A stretch of 64,000 nucleotides of DNA from Hyphomicrobiales bacterium (GCA_017302635.1 JAFLCX010000002.1:186001-250000); one strand, 5' to 3'; shown: positions 8,281 to 18,349, numbered from the stretch's first letter. Translations and numbers: made by a program. Notes: a model not told the origin generated them from the sequence alone.

Positions 8281-9258
8281 ATGCTCGCGTTTATCATTCG
8301 ACGCTTTGCGCAGGCCTTGTTCGTGGTCGTCGCCATGGTCGTCATCGTGTTCTTCGGCACCAATGTCGTGGGTGATCCGGTCTGGATGATGGTTCCGGGC
8401 GACGCGACGCAGGAGCAGGTGGAGGAGGTGCGCCGCGCCTTCGGCTTCGACCAACCTGTCTATGTCCAGTTCTTCCGGTTCCTGGCGGATATCGCGCAAG
8501 GCGATTTCGGGCGCTCCTATGTGCATGGTGGCTCGGCGATCCGGCTCATTCTCGACCGGATGCCGGCGACGCTCGAACTAGCCGTCGTCGCTTTGATTTT
8601 TGCCGTGATCATCGGTCTTCCGCTCGGTCTTTTCGCCGGCCTGAAGCCGGATCATCCGGCCTCGCGCGCCATCATGGCCGGATCGATTCTCGGATTTTCG
8701 CTTCCGACCTTCTGGGTCGGGCTGATGCTGATCATGTTTTTCGCCGTGATGCTCGGCTGGCTTCCCGCTACGGGTCGTGGGCCGGTGACCACTTTTCTCG
8801 GGATCGAGACCTCGTTGCATACGCTCAAGGGCTGGCAGCATATCGCGCTCCCGGCTCTCAACCTCGCGCTGCTGAAAATCTCGCTGGTGATCCGTCTGGC
8901 GCGGTCCGGAACACGCGAGGCGAGCTTGCAGGATTACGTGAAATTCGCCCGCGCCAAAGGGCTTTCGCCGCGTCGCATCGTGGGCGTGCACATCCTGAAG
9001 AACATCATGATCCCGATCGTGACTGTGCTCGGCCTCGAATTCGGATCGCTGGTTGCGTTCTCTGTCGTGACCGAGACGATTTTCGCCTGGCCCGGCATGG
9101 GCAAACTGTTGCTTGAATCGATCCAGCGGCTCGATCGCCCGCTGGTGGTGGCTTACGTGATGGTGGTGGTCCTGCTGTTCGTCACCATCAACCTGATTGT
9201 CGATATCCTCTATTCCGCGCTGGATCCGCGCGTGCGCCTTGCGGGGAAAAGCGAATGA
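8281..9258 (+). CDS. Peptide-type ABC transporter permease, DppB-like
   Basis: A 325-residue inner-membrane permease of the binding-protein-dependent family. It has six predicted membrane segments and the EAA loop near the C-terminal third (SLQDYVKFARAKGLSPRRIV, about 216-235). The N-terminus MLAFIIRRFAQALFVVVAMV is typical of DppB/OppB. I chose the ATG at 8281 because GGGAGG lies eight bases upstream; the in-frame ATG at 8260 would have this Shine-Dalgarno inside the gene. Its last four bases (ATGA) overlap the next permease. It forms the transmembrane heterodimer with the following gene. Confidence 0.93.
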   Translation: MLAFIIRRFAQALFVVVAMVVIVFFGTNVVGDPVWMMVPGDATQEQVEEVRRAFGFDQPVYVQFFRFLADIAQGDFGRSYVHGGSAIRLILDRMPATLELAVVALIFAVIIGLPLGLFAGLKPDHPASRAIMAGSILGFSLPTFWVGLMLIMFFAVMLGWLPATGRGPVTTFLGIETSLHTLKGWQHIALPALNLALLKISLVIRLARSGTREASLQDYVKFARAKGLSPRRIVGVHILKNIMIPIVTVLGLEFGSLVAFSVVTETIFAWPGMGKLLLESIQRLDRPLVVAYVMVVVLLFVTINLIVDILYSALDPRVRLAGKSE

Positions 9259-10154
9259 GTGATGTGGTTGCAACCCCGCGGGCGAAGGGAGAATTCGCCC
9301 GGTTTGTCGATCGTTTCCTTGAAGATCGCGTGGCGGTGTTCGGGCTCGGGCTGATCACGCTCATCGTGCTTCTGGCGGTTTTCGCACCGCTGATCGCGCC
9401 GCAGAATCCCTACGACCTCGCGAAGGTCGACATCATGGACAGCCGGCAACCGCCGGGCTCGAAATCCATGGACGGATTCACGATGTGGCTCGGCTCGGAT
9501 GGCGTCGGGCGCGATCTGTGGTCCGGCATTCTTTACGGCCTGCGCATTTCGCTGATGGTGGGCCTGCTCTCGGGTTTGATCGCCGCGACAATCGGGCTCT
9601 GCATCGGCCTGATCGCCGCCTATTTCGGCGGGCGGATCGAGAACGTCATCATGCGCATTGTCGATCTGCAGCTTTCACTGCCCTCCGTGCTGGTGGCCCT
9701 CATTCTGGTGGCCTTGCTGGGCAAGGGCGTCGACAAGATCATCATCGCGCTCATCGTGGTGCAATGGGCCTATTACGCCCGCACCGTGCGCGGCTCGGCG
9801 CTTGTCGAGCGGCGCAAGGAATATGTCGAGGCCGCACGCTCGCTCGGGCTCTCGCACACCCGCACCATGCTCAAGCACATCCTGCCGAACTGCCTCGCGC
9901 CGGTGATTGTGATCGCGACAGTGCAGACGGCGCATGCGATCAGCCTTGAGGCGACGCTCTCGTTCCTCGGCGTTGGCCTGCCTCAGACCGAGCCATCGCT
10001 CGGCGTGCTGATCTCGAACGGCTTCCAGTACATGCTCTCGGGCAAATACTGGATCAGTTTCTTCCCCGGCGTGGCGCTGCTGCTGACCATTGTCGGCATC
10101 AATCTGGTGGGTGACCGCCTGCGCGATGTGCTCAATCCGAGGCTCGAGAAATGA
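9255..10154 (+). CDS. Peptide-type ABC transporter permease, DppC-like
   Basis: A 299-residue permease, partner of the preceding DppB-like protein. The cytosolic N-terminus (MSDVVATPRAKGEFARFVDR) is followed by a membrane segment (FGLGLITLIVLLAVFAPLIA) and the OppC-type motif LGSDGVGRDLWSGILYGLRI (about 79-98). The EAA loop is YVEAARSLGLSHTRTMLKHI (about 192-211). It overlaps both neighbours by four bases, indicating translational coupling through the operon. The substrate is set by the binding protein and remains unknown. Confidence 0.93.
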   Translation: MSDVVATPRAKGEFARFVDRFLEDRVAVFGLGLITLIVLLAVFAPLIAPQNPYDLAKVDIMDSRQPPGSKSMDGFTMWLGSDGVGRDLWSGILYGLRISLMVGLLSGLIAATIGLCIGLIAAYFGGRIENVIMRIVDLQLSLPSVLVALILVALLGKGVDKIIIALIVVQWAYYARTVRGSALVERRKEYVEAARSLGLSHTRTMLKHILPNCLAPVIVIATVQTAHAISLEATLSFLGVGLPQTEPSLGVLISNGFQYMLSGKYWISFFPGVALLLTIVGINLVGDRLRDVLNPRLEK

Positions 10155-11134
10155 CCCAGCCTGTTCTCGAAGTTGAAAATCTCGCCACGCATTTCTTCAC
10201 GCGTGACGGCGTGGTGAAAGCCGTCGACGGTGTGTCCTTCAAGGTGGGCGCCGGCGAAGTGCTCGGCATTGTCGGGGAATCGGGTTCGGGCAAATCCGTG
10301 ACCGGGTTCTCGATCATGGGCCTGATCGACCCGCCGGGGAGGGTTGTTTCGGGCTCCATCCGCCTCGCGGGTGAGGAGATCGTCGCGCGCGATGACGAAG
10401 CGATGCGCAAGGTGCGCGGCAAGCATCTTGCGATGATCTTCCAGGACCCGATGATGACGCTGAACCCGGTTTTGCGCATCGATACGCAGATGATCGAGGC
10501 CGTTCTGGCGCATGACAAGGTGAGTGAGCAAGCCGCGCGCGAGCGCTGCATTGAGGCGCTCTCGATGGTCGGCATTCCCTCGCCGGCCGAACGGCTCGTC
10601 GCCTATCCGCACCAGTTCTCGGGCGGCATGCGCCAGCGTGTGGCGATCGCGACCGCGCTGCTGCATCGTCCGAAACTGATCATCGCGGACGAGCCCACGA
10701 CAGCGCTCGACGTGACAATCCAGAGCCAGATTCTCGCCGAGGTGCAGAAGCTCTGCGCCGAGACCGGCACGGCCATGGTCTGGATCACGCATGACCTCTC
10801 GGTCGTGGCTGGCCTCGCAGACCGCATTGCCGTGATGTATGCGGGCCGGATTGTCGAGGAAGGCAATGTCAGCCAGGTGCTCGATGTGCCGCGCCATCCC
10901 TACACCCGCGGGCTTATCGGTTCAGTGCCGAGCGCCAACCCGCTGGGCGCGCGTCTGAAGCAGATTCCCGGTTCAACCCCTTCGCTCGGGCGTCTGCCGA
11001 AGGGCTGCTCGTTCGAGCCGCGTTGCGCCTCGGCCAGCGAGGCCTGTCGGGCGGCCAAGCCGGATGCGACAGATTACCCCGATGGCTCGCGCGTCGCCTG
11101 TTTCAACCCGTATAGCTTGGCGAGGGCCTCGTGA
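10151..11134 (+). CDS. Peptide-type ABC transporter ATP-binding protein, DppD-like
   Basis: A 327-residue ATPase. Walker A GESGSGKS is at 42-49, the ABC signature FSGGMRQR at 156-163, Walker B LIIADEP at 176-182, and the switch histidine lies in WITHDLSVV. The C-terminal oligopeptide/dipeptide extension, with clustered cysteines (KGCSFEPRCASASEACR), is typical of OppD/DppD proteins. It begins within the preceding stop (ATGA) and pairs with the next gene to form the nucleotide-binding heterodimer. All catalytic motifs are intact. Confidence 0.94.
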   Translation: MTQPVLEVENLATHFFTRDGVVKAVDGVSFKVGAGEVLGIVGESGSGKSVTGFSIMGLIDPPGRVVSGSIRLAGEEIVARDDEAMRKVRGKHLAMIFQDPMMTLNPVLRIDTQMIEAVLAHDKVSEQAARERCIEALSMVGIPSPAERLVAYPHQFSGGMRQRVAIATALLHRPKLIIADEPTTALDVTIQSQILAEVQKLCAETGTAMVWITHDLSVVAGLADRIAVMYAGRIVEEGNVSQVLDVPRHPYTRGLIGSVPSANPLGARLKQIPGSTPSLGRLPKGCSFEPRCASASEACRAAKPDATDYPDGSRVACFNPYSLARAS

Positions 11135-12141
11135 TGTCGGCCTCCGAACTTGTGCGCGTCGAAGGCGTTTCGAAGCGCTTTACGAAATCACTCGATCTCG
11201 CGGCGAAGATCGCCAACCGTTTCGGTGCGAAGAACCGGGAAGTCACCGTGCACGCGGTGGATCAGGTCGATCTCTCCATCAGCGATGGTGAGGTTGTGGC
11301 ACTGGTCGGTGAATCGGGTTGCGGGAAATCGACGCTCGGACGCGTCGTGGCCGGTATCCACGATGCCTCGGCGGGAAAAGTCTTCTGGAAGGGTGAGGAT
11401 GTCTCGACCCACAGCGATGCCGCGCGGAAAGATTTCGTGCTCGGCGCACAGATGATCTTTCAGGACCCGATGTCCTCGCTCAATCCGCGGATCCGGGCAG
11501 GCGAGATCGTTGGCGAGGCTGCTCGCGTTCACGGCATGACCGACAAGGCGGGCCAGCGCGATTATGTATCGAGCCTCTTCAAACGCGTCGGGCTCGACCC
11601 CGATTACGTTCGCCGCTACCCGCACCAGTTCTCGGGCGGGCAGCGCGCGCGCATCGGCATTGCCCGCGCTCTAGCCGTGAACCCGAAGCTGCTGATCTGC
11701 GATGAATCAGTCGCGGCCTTGGATGTCTCCATTCAGGCGCAGGTGCTGAACCTGTTCATGGATTTGCGGGAAGACCTTGGCCTCGCCTACCTGTTCATCA
11801 GCCATGATCTCGGCGTGGTGCGGCATATCTCCGACCGCATTCTCATCATGTATCTCGGCCGCGTGATCGAGAGCGGCCCGACGCGTGCGATCTTCGAAGA
11901 CCCGATCCACCCCTACACAAAGGCGCTTCTCGACAACGTGCCGAAGCTGGAGGCCAAGAAACGCTCCTTCGCGACGATCAAGGGTGAAATTCCTTCGCCG
12001 ATCAATCCGCCGCCCGGTTGCCATTTTCATCCGCGCTGCCCGGTAGCCGGCCCGCGTTGCAGCCGCGAGAAGCCGAAGGAAACGATTGTCGCCGGCGGCC
12101 GCATGGCGGCCTGTCACCTGCTGGATGGTGGTGTCGTCTGA
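11131..12141 (+). CDS. Peptide-type ABC transporter ATP-binding protein, DppF-like
   Basis: A 336-residue ATPase. Walker A GESGCGKS is at 60-67, the signature FSGGQRAR and Walker B LLICDESVAALD are present (Ser replaces the more usual Pro after DE), and the switch region is FISHDLGVVRH. The C-terminal extension has the Cys-rich motif PPGCHFHPRCPVAGPRCSRE. The start is GTG at 11131 (GTGA overlap) or the adjacent ATG at 11134. An insert of about 20 residues precedes the Walker A motif (LAAKIANRFGAKNREVT). It ends the operon two bases before the convergent SGNH gene. Confidence 0.94.
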   Translation: MMSASELVRVEGVSKRFTKSLDLAAKIANRFGAKNREVTVHAVDQVDLSISDGEVVALVGESGCGKSTLGRVVAGIHDASAGKVFWKGEDVSTHSDAARKDFVLGAQMIFQDPMSSLNPRIRAGEIVGEAARVHGMTDKAGQRDYVSSLFKRVGLDPDYVRRYPHQFSGGQRARIGIARALAVNPKLLICDESVAALDVSIQAQVLNLFMDLREDLGLAYLFISHDLGVVRHISDRILIMYLGRVIESGPTRAIFEDPIHPYTKALLDNVPKLEAKKRSFATIKGEIPSPINPPPGCHFHPRCPVAGPRCSREKPKETIVAGGRMAACHLLDGGVV

Positions 12142-12143
12142 AC

Positions 12144-13370
12144 CTACCGCCAGCCGTGGTCGTCCGCCCTTCCCGGGCGAGCCTCGGGGGCGAGGCCGCG
12201 GTCGAAGAGATCGCGGTTGGCTGTCTCACCGTAAGCGGGCGAGCCGGTGTTCAAAAGGCTTCCAGCCTGACGGGTCTCTCCCAGCGCGCGTCTTTCCCCG
12301 ATCGGCGCGCGCACAGGTCCGAGCTGGATCGTGTCCCGCAGCACGATTCCGGGTGCGGTGAAGCTGCCCGGAACCGGGACTGGCGGAACTGCAACAGCCG
12401 GGCTGACGGTCGGTAGCGGCAGGCTGATGTTTTGCGGCAAGCTCGCCACGGCCGGGGCGGCGCGATCAGCGGTGATGCGGCGCAGGGGCCGATCGACGAA
12501 GAAGGCGAGCTTGCGCTGGCCGGCCGGTGTGAAATGGATGCCGTCGGGCCCGCGCAGGCGAACATTGTCGCCGATCACATCCGGTCCGGTCGCCGAGAAC
12601 GCACCGCTTGCATCCGCGAACGCATCGGCGGTTTCCACAAAATGCTGCCCGAATACTGAAACCCGATCCCGGATGATCGCGTTGATGGAGGTGAGTTCAG
12701 CCGAGAGCTTGGGCGCGCGCATCAGGGGCATGCCGACCCAGACGAGCGGCACCCTGGCATCGCGCGCCAGTGTCAGGATCGCATCGACCCTTTTGCGATA
12801 TTCGTCGCGCCAGGCGTCGCTCAGCGGTTCATGGGTGATGTCACCGGCGCGCAAACCCTGACGATCGTTCAGCCCGATCATGATGATCACGGCCGAGAGG
12901 TCGGTGTGTTCAGCCAGAAGTCCGGCCAGTGTCTTGGGCCAATCGAAGTAATCGTCGCGGACAAGGCCGGAGGCGCTTCGGGTGCGTTCGATCAATCTGT
13001 AGGCCGATTTGATACTGGCATCGCCATCAAAGCCGAAAGCCAGGGCCTCGGCGAGCGAGTCGCCGATGATCACGAGTTTCGGTGCGGTTGGGTCTGGCGG
13101 AAGCGTCACCTCCACCCGCAAAGCCGGCATATGCAGCCCCAGAGTGGAGTCGTCGGGGTAACGTGCCACGGCATCGGTGCGTCGCCGGGGACGATAGGCG
13201 GGCGCGGACTGCCTGACCGGCTGCGCACGCGGCATCGAGGCGCGCCAGTCCATCACGTTTTCCTGTGCCTTCGCCCTCTGATCACTGACAAAACCGGAGA
13301 GACCCAAGCCTGTGATGGCGAGGAGCGGGAGGAGCAGCAAGGAGAGAGTCGGTCTCGCTAGGCGAGGCAT
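12144..13370 (-). CDS. SGNH/GDSL hydrolase (DUF459-like), exported
   Basis: A 408-residue protein with an N-terminal signal or anchor (MPRLARPTLSLLLLPLLAIT). A proline/arginine-rich linker follows, then an SGNH domain. The catalytic Ser is in GDSLA (103-107), an Asn in GLND (166-169), and the Asp-x-x-His pair at Asp276 and His279 in DGIHFTPAG. This pattern fits DUF459, periplasmic SGNH proteins found near envelope genes. It is the third gene of a minus-strand run galE - lytic transglycosylase - this gene, 27 bases after the transglycosylase stop. A role as an esterase or acyltransferase on cell-wall or exported polysaccharide is inferred. The C-terminal 110 residues are low-complexity and proline-rich. 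Confidence 0.85.
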   Translation of the reverse strand: MPRLARPTLSLLLLPLLAITGLGLSGFVSDQRAKAQENVMDWRASMPRAQPVRQSAPAYRPRRRTDAVARYPDDSTLGLHMPALRVEVTLPPDPTAPKLVIIGDSLAEALAFGFDGDASIKSAYRLIERTRSASGLVRDDYFDWPKTLAGLLAEHTDLSAVIIMIGLNDRQGLRAGDITHEPLSDAWRDEYRKRVDAILTLARDARVPLVWVGMPLMRAPKLSAELTSINAIIRDRVSVFGQHFVETADAFADASGAFSATGPDVIGDNVRLRGPDGIHFTPAGQRKLAFFVDRPLRRITADRAAPAVASLPQNISLPLPTVSPAVAVPPVPVPGSFTAPGIVLRDTIQLGPVRAPIGERRALGETRQAGSLLNTGSPAYGETANRDLFDRGLAPEARPGRADDHGWR

Positions 13371-13397
13371 CGCGCTTTTCCGTCTCGCATTCGAGCG

Positions 13398-14651
13398 TCA
13401 GGGCGTCTTTTTCTGCCTCAGCTTCGTCAGCAGGGCAAGTGTCGGATAGCCGTCTGCTGGCAGGCCGACCCGGATCTGCTCCTTGCGGATGGCCTCGCGG
13501 CTGATCTCGCCGATACGCCCGTCGACCTTGCCGAGCGGATGCCCAAGCGCGATCAGGCGGCGCTGGAGGTCTTTGACCTCAGCGGGCGAAAGGCGCTTGT
13601 CGTTGCGCGGCCACGCCGCCCGGATCGGCCCGCCTTGGCCCAAGCGATCACCCAGATGCGCGACCCCCAATGCATAGGCATCGGAGGAGTTATAGCGCTT
13701 GATGACACGGAAATTCTCAGTGATCAGCAAAGCCGGACCACGAACACCGGCCGGATACCACAAAGTCGCCTTGCCGTTGCGCGGCAAGGCCGAGCCATTG
13801 GCGCGGGTGAAGCCGGCGGCCGCCCAGACCGAGAATTCCTGCATGGGCTGGGCTCGGGCGAGGCCGAAACCTTCCGGCACATTCACTTCCACGCCCCAAG
13901 GCACGCCCGGCTGCCAGCCGAAGCTCGCGAGGTAATTCGCGGTCGAGGCAAGGGCATCGGGGATCGTGTCCCAGACATCGCGCACGCCATCGCCGTCGTG
14001 ATCGACGGCATATTTCATGAAGCTCGAGGGCATGAACTGCGTGTGCCCCATCGCGCCCGCCCAGGAGCCGCGCATGGAGGTCCGATTGGCCAATCCGTCT
14101 TCGAGCATCTTCAGGGCCACAAGCAATTCATCGCGGAAGAAGTTATCGCGATAGCGGGCCTGTGCGAGTGTTGCGAGCGAGCGGAACACATCCTTGTCGC
14201 CGGTATAAGAGCCGAAATTCGTCTCCATGCCCCAGATGCCGAGCACGATCCGGCGATCGACACCGTATTTGCGCTCGATCTCGGCGAGTTCCGACGCAAA
14301 TTGCTGGCCGGCCGAACGACCGCGCGCGAGGCGTGTCTCCGAGATTGCATTGTCGAGATAGGACCAGATGGGACGCACGAACTCGCTCTGCTTCTTGGTC
14401 AGGGCGATGATCGACGGGTCCGGCTTGAAGCCGGAAAGCGCGAGATCGAAGGTCTTGCGGCTGATGCCTGCCGCGCGCGCATCGCGCCAGAGACCGTCCA
14501 GAAATGCCTGACTGCTGGCCGTACTGTTCTGTGCCTTCGGGGCAGGCGCCTTGGGTGCTGTCGCCTGTGCCGGCATGCCGGGCGTGATCAGCAGAAGGCT
14601 GGTGAGCAACGCCGAAACAAACAGGCGTTCTGTAACCTTCGTAACCGGCAT
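13398..14651 (-). CDS. Lytic murein transglycosylase (SLT_2/MltB family) with peptidoglycan-binding domain
   Basis: A 417-residue periplasmic enzyme that cleaves glycan strands to 1,6-anhydro-muropeptides. It has a signal peptide (MPVTKVTERLFVSALLTSLL). The MltB-type catalytic domain carries the acid Glu in GIWGMETNFGSYTGD, plus GAMGHTQFMPSSFMKYAVD and DVWDTIPDALASTANYLASF. The C-terminal 60 residues form a PG_binding_1 domain (VKDLQRRLIALGHPLGKVDG). I chose the ATG at 14649-14651, preceded by GGAGG nine bases upstream; upstream in-frame starts would extend into galE and bury the signal peptide. It lies between galE and an SGNH hydrolase, which suggests an envelope operon. Confidence 0.92.
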   Translation of the reverse strand: MPVTKVTERLFVSALLTSLLLITPGMPAQATAPKAPAPKAQNSTASSQAFLDGLWRDARAAGISRKTFDLALSGFKPDPSIIALTKKQSEFVRPIWSYLDNAISETRLARGRSAGQQFASELAEIERKYGVDRRIVLGIWGMETNFGSYTGDKDVFRSLATLAQARYRDNFFRDELLVALKMLEDGLANRTSMRGSWAGAMGHTQFMPSSFMKYAVDHDGDGVRDVWDTIPDALASTANYLASFGWQPGVPWGVEVNVPEGFGLARAQPMQEFSVWAAAGFTRANGSALPRNGKATLWYPAGVRGPALLITENFRVIKRYNSSDAYALGVAHLGDRLGQGGPIRAAWPRNDKRLSPAEVKDLQRRLIALGHPLGKVDGRIGEISREAIRKEQIRVGLPADGYPTLALLTKLRQKKTP

Positions 14652-14679
14652 GGCGATCAACCTCCGCGAGTAGCGCGAA

Positions 14680-15666
14680 TCATCCGTTGCGCGCCCGGAG
14701 CGACTTTTCCCACGAAAATGCGGCGCGGACGATGCCTTCGAGATCATCATGCTTGGGCGACCAGCCGAGTTCTGCCCGGATGCGATCGGCCTTTGCGATG
14801 ATGGTGGCCGGATCACCCGCGCGGCGCGGGCTCATCCGTGTGAGAAAGTTCATGCCAGTGACTTTCTTGACGACGTCCACCACTTCCAGCACCGAAAAGC
14901 CTTGCCCATAGCCGCAATTGAGAACGAGGTTGTCGCCTCCCTTGCGCAGGTAATTCAGCGCATCGACGTGCGCGCTCGCGAGATCGGTGACGTGAATATA
15001 GTCACGGATGCAGGAGCCATCGCGCGTCGAATAGTCGGTGCCGAAAATGTCGAGATGCGGACGCTGGCCAAGCGCCGCCTGCACTGCGACCTTGATGAGA
15101 TGTGTGGCATTGGCGCTCGATTGCCCCGAGCGCCCCTGCGGATCGGCCCCGGCCACGTTGAAATATCGCAAGGCGATGTATTTCAACCCATGCGCCGCAG
15201 CCGTATCCTGCAGCATCCACTCGGTCATGAGCTTCGAGCGGCCATAGGGTGAGACCGGATTCGGGGTGAGGTTCTCACCCACCGGCTCGCCGCTCACATC
15301 GCCGTAGACCGCAGCGGTCGAGGAGAAAATGAAACGCTCGACCCCGTGCTTCACGGCGGTTTCGAGCAGGGAGCGGCTGCGAACGGTATTCGCGAGATAA
15401 TAGCCGAGCGGGTTCGAAACCGAATCCGGAACCACGATCTTCGCGGCGAAATGCGCGACTTCGGTGACACCGAATTCCGCCATCACCTCAGACATGAAAA
15501 TCGGATCGCCGACATCACCGCCGCGCAGCGGCACATCGGGCGGCAGCGACCACGGAAAGCCGGTGGAAAGGTTGTCGACCACGACAACCTCCTCGCCGCG
15601 ATCGCGCAGGGCCAGCACCATATGCGAGCCGATATAGCCAGCCCCACCCGTGATCAGAACTGCCAT
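14680..15666 (-). CDS. galE: UDP-glucose 4-epimerase GalE
   Basis: A 328-residue NAD-dependent extended SDR that interconverts UDP-glucose and UDP-galactose. The Rossmann motif GGAGYIGSH is at 6-14, and the catalytic region has SSTAAVYGD and the Tyr-x3-Lys motif SPYGRSK. C-terminal motifs ([20 protein letters not shown]) are typical of GalE. The start is the ATG at 15664-15666, with GAGGT five bases upstream. It is divergent from galU, which makes the UDP-glucose substrate, so the pair supplies nucleotide sugars for surface polysaccharide. The 143-base gap between the two starts holds both promoters. Confidence 0.95.
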   Translation of the reverse strand: MAVLITGGAGYIGSHMVLALRDRGEEVVVVDNLSTGFPWSLPPDVPLRGGDVGDPIFMSEVMAEFGVTEVAHFAAKIVVPDSVSNPLGYYLANTVRSRSLLETAVKHGVERFIFSSTAAVYGDVSGEPVGENLTPNPVSPYGRSKLMTEWMLQDTAAAHGLKYIALRYFNVAGADPQGRSGQSSANATHLIKVAVQAALGQRPHLDIFGTDYSTRDGSCIRDYIHVTDLASAHVDALNYLRKGGDNLVLNCGYGQGFSVLEVVDVVKKVTGMNFLTRMSPRRAGDPATIIAKADRIRAELGWSPKHDDLEGIVRAAFSWEKSLRARNG

Positions 15667-15809
15667 TTCGACCTCGTTCAAGATTTCGTTTGCTAACAGA
15701 TGAACTATCGCGATGCGGTTCAAGGACCGTTAAGCTACGAAGTGCGACATCGCTCGCGCAAACCGGCCGGGCATTCCAGTTCCGGCGGCAATTTCGGAAA
15801 TCTGACGAC

Positions 15810-16679
15810 ATGAAGCGCATTCGCAAGGCTGTCCTCCCCGTTGCCGGCCTCGGCACCCGCTTTCTCCCTGCCACTCGTGCCATGCCGAAAGAGATGCTGA
15901 CGGTCGTCGACCGGCCGGTCATCCAGCATGTCGTGGACGAGGCGCGCGCGGCGGGGATCGAGCATGTGGTGTTCGTCACCGGGCGCAACAAGAACGTGAT
16001 CGAGGATCACTTCGATCGTCAGTTTGAACTCGAGGCCACCTTGCGCGATCGCGGCAAGATGAAAGAGCTGGGGCTTCTCGAATCCGAAACGCCCGGTGCC
16101 GGTGCCACGAGCTTCACGCGCCAGCAGGCTCCGCTCGGGCTCGGGCATGCGGTGTGGTGCGCGCGCGACATCATCGGTGACGAGCCTTTCGCGCTCCTGC
16201 TGCCGGATATGCTGCATCTCGGCGCCAAGCCGTTTCTTGCTGACATGATGGAGGCCTATTCGCGCACTGGCGGTAACTTGATCGGTGTTTATCCGGTCGA
16301 TGAATCCGAGACGAACCAATATGGGATCGTCGATATCGGCGGCTCGAGCGACAAGGTGGCTGAAATCCGCCGGATGGTGGAAAAGCCGCCGAGGGGCACG
16401 GCCCCGTCCAACCTGGCGATTTCCGGGCGCTACATCCTGCAGCCGACGATTTTCAATCTGCTTGAGACGCAGGAACGCGGCGCGGGTGGGGAAATCCAGC
16501 TCACCGATTCCATGCTCACTCTGGCCAAGAGCGAGCCGTTCCATGCCGTGCGCTTCGACGGGGCGGTTTATGACACCGGCTCCAAGCTCGGCTTTCTCGC
16601 GGCGAACGTCGCTTATGCCCTGTCGCGTGACGATATCGCGCCGGACTTCAAGGCGATCGTGAAAGCGCATCTGGGCTGA
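15810..16679 (+). CDS. galU: UTP--glucose-1-phosphate uridylyltransferase GalU
   Basis: A 289-residue nucleotidyltransferase that makes UDP-glucose from UTP and glucose-1-phosphate. The signature [20 protein letters not shown] is near the N-terminus, preceded by [10 protein letters not shown], and [20 protein letters not shown] marks the sugar-nucleotide site. The start is the ATG at 15810; upstream in-frame codons encode nothing conserved. It is divergent from galE and convergent with a beta-barrel gene. The length fits bacterial GalU. UDP-glucose from this enzyme feeds galE next door and probably exopolysaccharide or cyclic glucan synthesis. Confidence 0.96.
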   Translation: MKRIRKAVLPVAGLGTRFLPATRAMPKEMLTVVDRPVIQHVVDEARAAGIEHVVFVTGRNKNVIEDHFDRQFELEATLRDRGKMKELGLLESETPGAGATSFTRQQAPLGLGHAVWCARDIIGDEPFALLLPDMLHLGAKPFLADMMEAYSRTGGNLIGVYPVDESETNQYGIVDIGGSSDKVAEIRRMVEKPPRGTAPSNLAISGRYILQPTIFNLLETQERGAGGEIQLTDSMLTLAKSEPFHAVRFDGAVYDTGSKLGFLAANVAYALSRDDIAPDFKAIVKAHLG

Positions 16680-16699
16680 GTTGTTCGCGGGGGCACGCC

Positions 16700-18349
16700 C
16701 TAAGGTGTGATCCGGATGCCAGTAAGGAAGGTGTGGGCCTGATAGTTCGAGCCCGGCACATTCACGCGATAATTCTCGTAGGCATAGCTGCCGCGGATCG
16801 CAAAGGTGCGATTGAGCTTGTATTCGAGCCTCAATCCGGCACCCATCGTGCGTTCCTGCCGGTCCACCCGCTGATAATCGGTTTCGGCAAGGGTGAAGTT
16901 CACCGTCGCAGAGAAATTCCGCAGGAAGGCGTGCGTCAAGGTTGCCGTGCCGCGATAAGCGACCGCACCCGAGGAGCCGGCAATCGTGGTTTCCACGATT
17001 TCAGTCTGGGCCCTGAGGTTGAGCGTGGTGAGCGGCGAGATGGACCATGTCAGGCTGGCATCGGCCGTGGGTGATGAGAGGTTCGCGAGCCGCCGGTCCT
17101 CGTAATCGCGCATGGTGTAGCCGATCGAAGCTTCGCCGGTGAGCGTGCGGGCGAGTTCAAATGTTGATCCCGCGCGCACGGTCGCGCCGGACGACGAGCG
17201 CGCAAAACCGGAGGCATCAAGGCGTTGATCGTATTCGCGACGGTCGAGACCAGCCTCGACGAAAGGCGCGATGCCTGGCGAAACCTCGTAACCCGCACGC
17301 AAGCGCAGGCCATAACCGGTGAGATTGCGCGAAACCTGGCTGGTGGTGGCGCCGGCACTTTCGATATCTCCATAGATCACGCGTTCGACATTTCCGCGCA
17401 GGCCGAGACTCGCGAGCCCGAAGCGTTGTGTCGCGCCGAGTGAGCCGGCATGCGTGTAGAACGGTGTCCGTCCGGTCGAACCGGCGGGCAAGTTGATCGA
17501 GGTGGAACTCTCGGTCTCGACCCTTGATCGCATCTCGAAATCGAAATTGAGGTCGCGCGTGGCGTCAAGCCGAAGGCTGAGGCGGGCATCGCCCTCGGGG
17601 CGGTTCACATTGTCGATCGCGGTATAACCCGTGAAAGCGCCCCGCAGATCGAGTTCGAGGCGATGGCGCGACCAATCGGAATTGGCCTTGAGTTCAGTCT
17701 CGACGCGATAGACCGGCGAGCCTTTCCTGCGCGTCGCTGTGCGTGCGGCATTGGTGTCGAATCCGGCGCTGGCCTCGATCGCGGGGCGCAGCAGCAGGCT
17801 GCCCATCTGATACCCGATCGGCGCGTAAGGGTCCTGCTCGGGCGCGAGGCGGCGATTCTGCCGCGTGCGCACCGGACCCAAGCCTGGCGCTGGCGCGGCG
17901 ATGATGGTTTGCGGGCCGGGCTGGTAGGTCTGTGGTGTTGGGTCGCGGAACGTCGTTCCGGTCAGATCGCCGGGACGACGCGGCGTCGCGACGAGCGGGC
18001 GAGAGCGCACATCGCCGCGCGGTGAGAAGGTCTGGTCTGTCCCCGCCCGCGTCGGATCACCGGGCGCACGCCTGATCGCGGTGTTCGGCTGGCGTTGCAG
18101 GCTGAACCGGCCAGCGCCGGGTGCTTGCGCGATCGGGGCCTCGCGCGGGGGAGGGGGGAAGCCGAGGCTGCCATTGCGCGGTCCGCGCAACTCGCCCTCG
18201 ATGGCACCCGGAGTGCCGGGGCTCGCCTCACCGAGAATTTGCGCCAAGGCGGGAGAAACCAGAAAAGGCGATGCGATGCAGGCAAGCAGAGAGAGCCGGC
18301 GGGCAGAGGCTACCCATCTCCGTCTCGAACGGCTATCAGTGCGGCGCAT
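16700..18349 (-). CDS. Outer-membrane beta-barrel protein (BBP2_2-like)
   Basis: A 549-residue exported protein. A signal peptide (about residues 1-37, ending SPALAQ) is followed by roughly 130 proline/arginine-rich low-complexity residues. About 350 residues of alternating beta strands then end in AHTFLTGIRITP, typical of a barrel. The barrel contains phrases such as IEASAGFDTNAARTA and LRAGYEVSPGIAPFVEAGLD, as in the putative beta-barrel porin 2 family. I use the ATG at 18347-18349; a TTG two codons upstream has a slightly better spaced GAGG and cannot be excluded. It is divergent from kdsD. A role in export or anchoring of surface polymer is only a guess from context. Confidence 0.82.
   Translation of the reverse strand: MRRTDSRSRRRWVASARRLSLLACIASPFLVSPALAQILGEASPGTPGAIEGELRGPRNGSLGFPPPPREAPIAQAPGAGRFSLQRQPNTAIRRAPGDPTRAGTDQTFSPRGDVRSRPLVATPRRPGDLTGTTFRDPTPQTYQPGPQTIIAAPAPGLGPVRTRQNRRLAPEQDPYAPIGYQMGSLLLRPAIEASAGFDTNAARTATRRKGSPVYRVETELKANSDWSRHRLELDLRGAFTGYTAIDNVNRPEGDARLSLRLDATRDLNFDFEMRSRVETESSTSINLPAGSTGRTPFYTHAGSLGATQRFGLASLGLRGNVERVIYGDIESAGATTSQVSRNLTGYGLRLRAGYEVSPGIAPFVEAGLDRREYDQRLDASGFARSSSGATVRAGSTFELARTLTGEASIGYTMRDYEDRRLANLSSPTADASLTWSISPLTTLNLRAQTEIVETTIAGSSGAVAYRGTATLTHAFLRNFSATVNFTLAETDYQRVDRQERTMGAGLRLEYKLNRTFAIRGSYAYENYRVNVPGSNYQAHTFLTGIRITP

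Noticed and set aside
14652-14816. N-terminal extension of the lytic transglycosylase
   Set aside because: It would overlap galE by 137 bases and hide the signal peptide. GGAGG supports the ATG at 14651.
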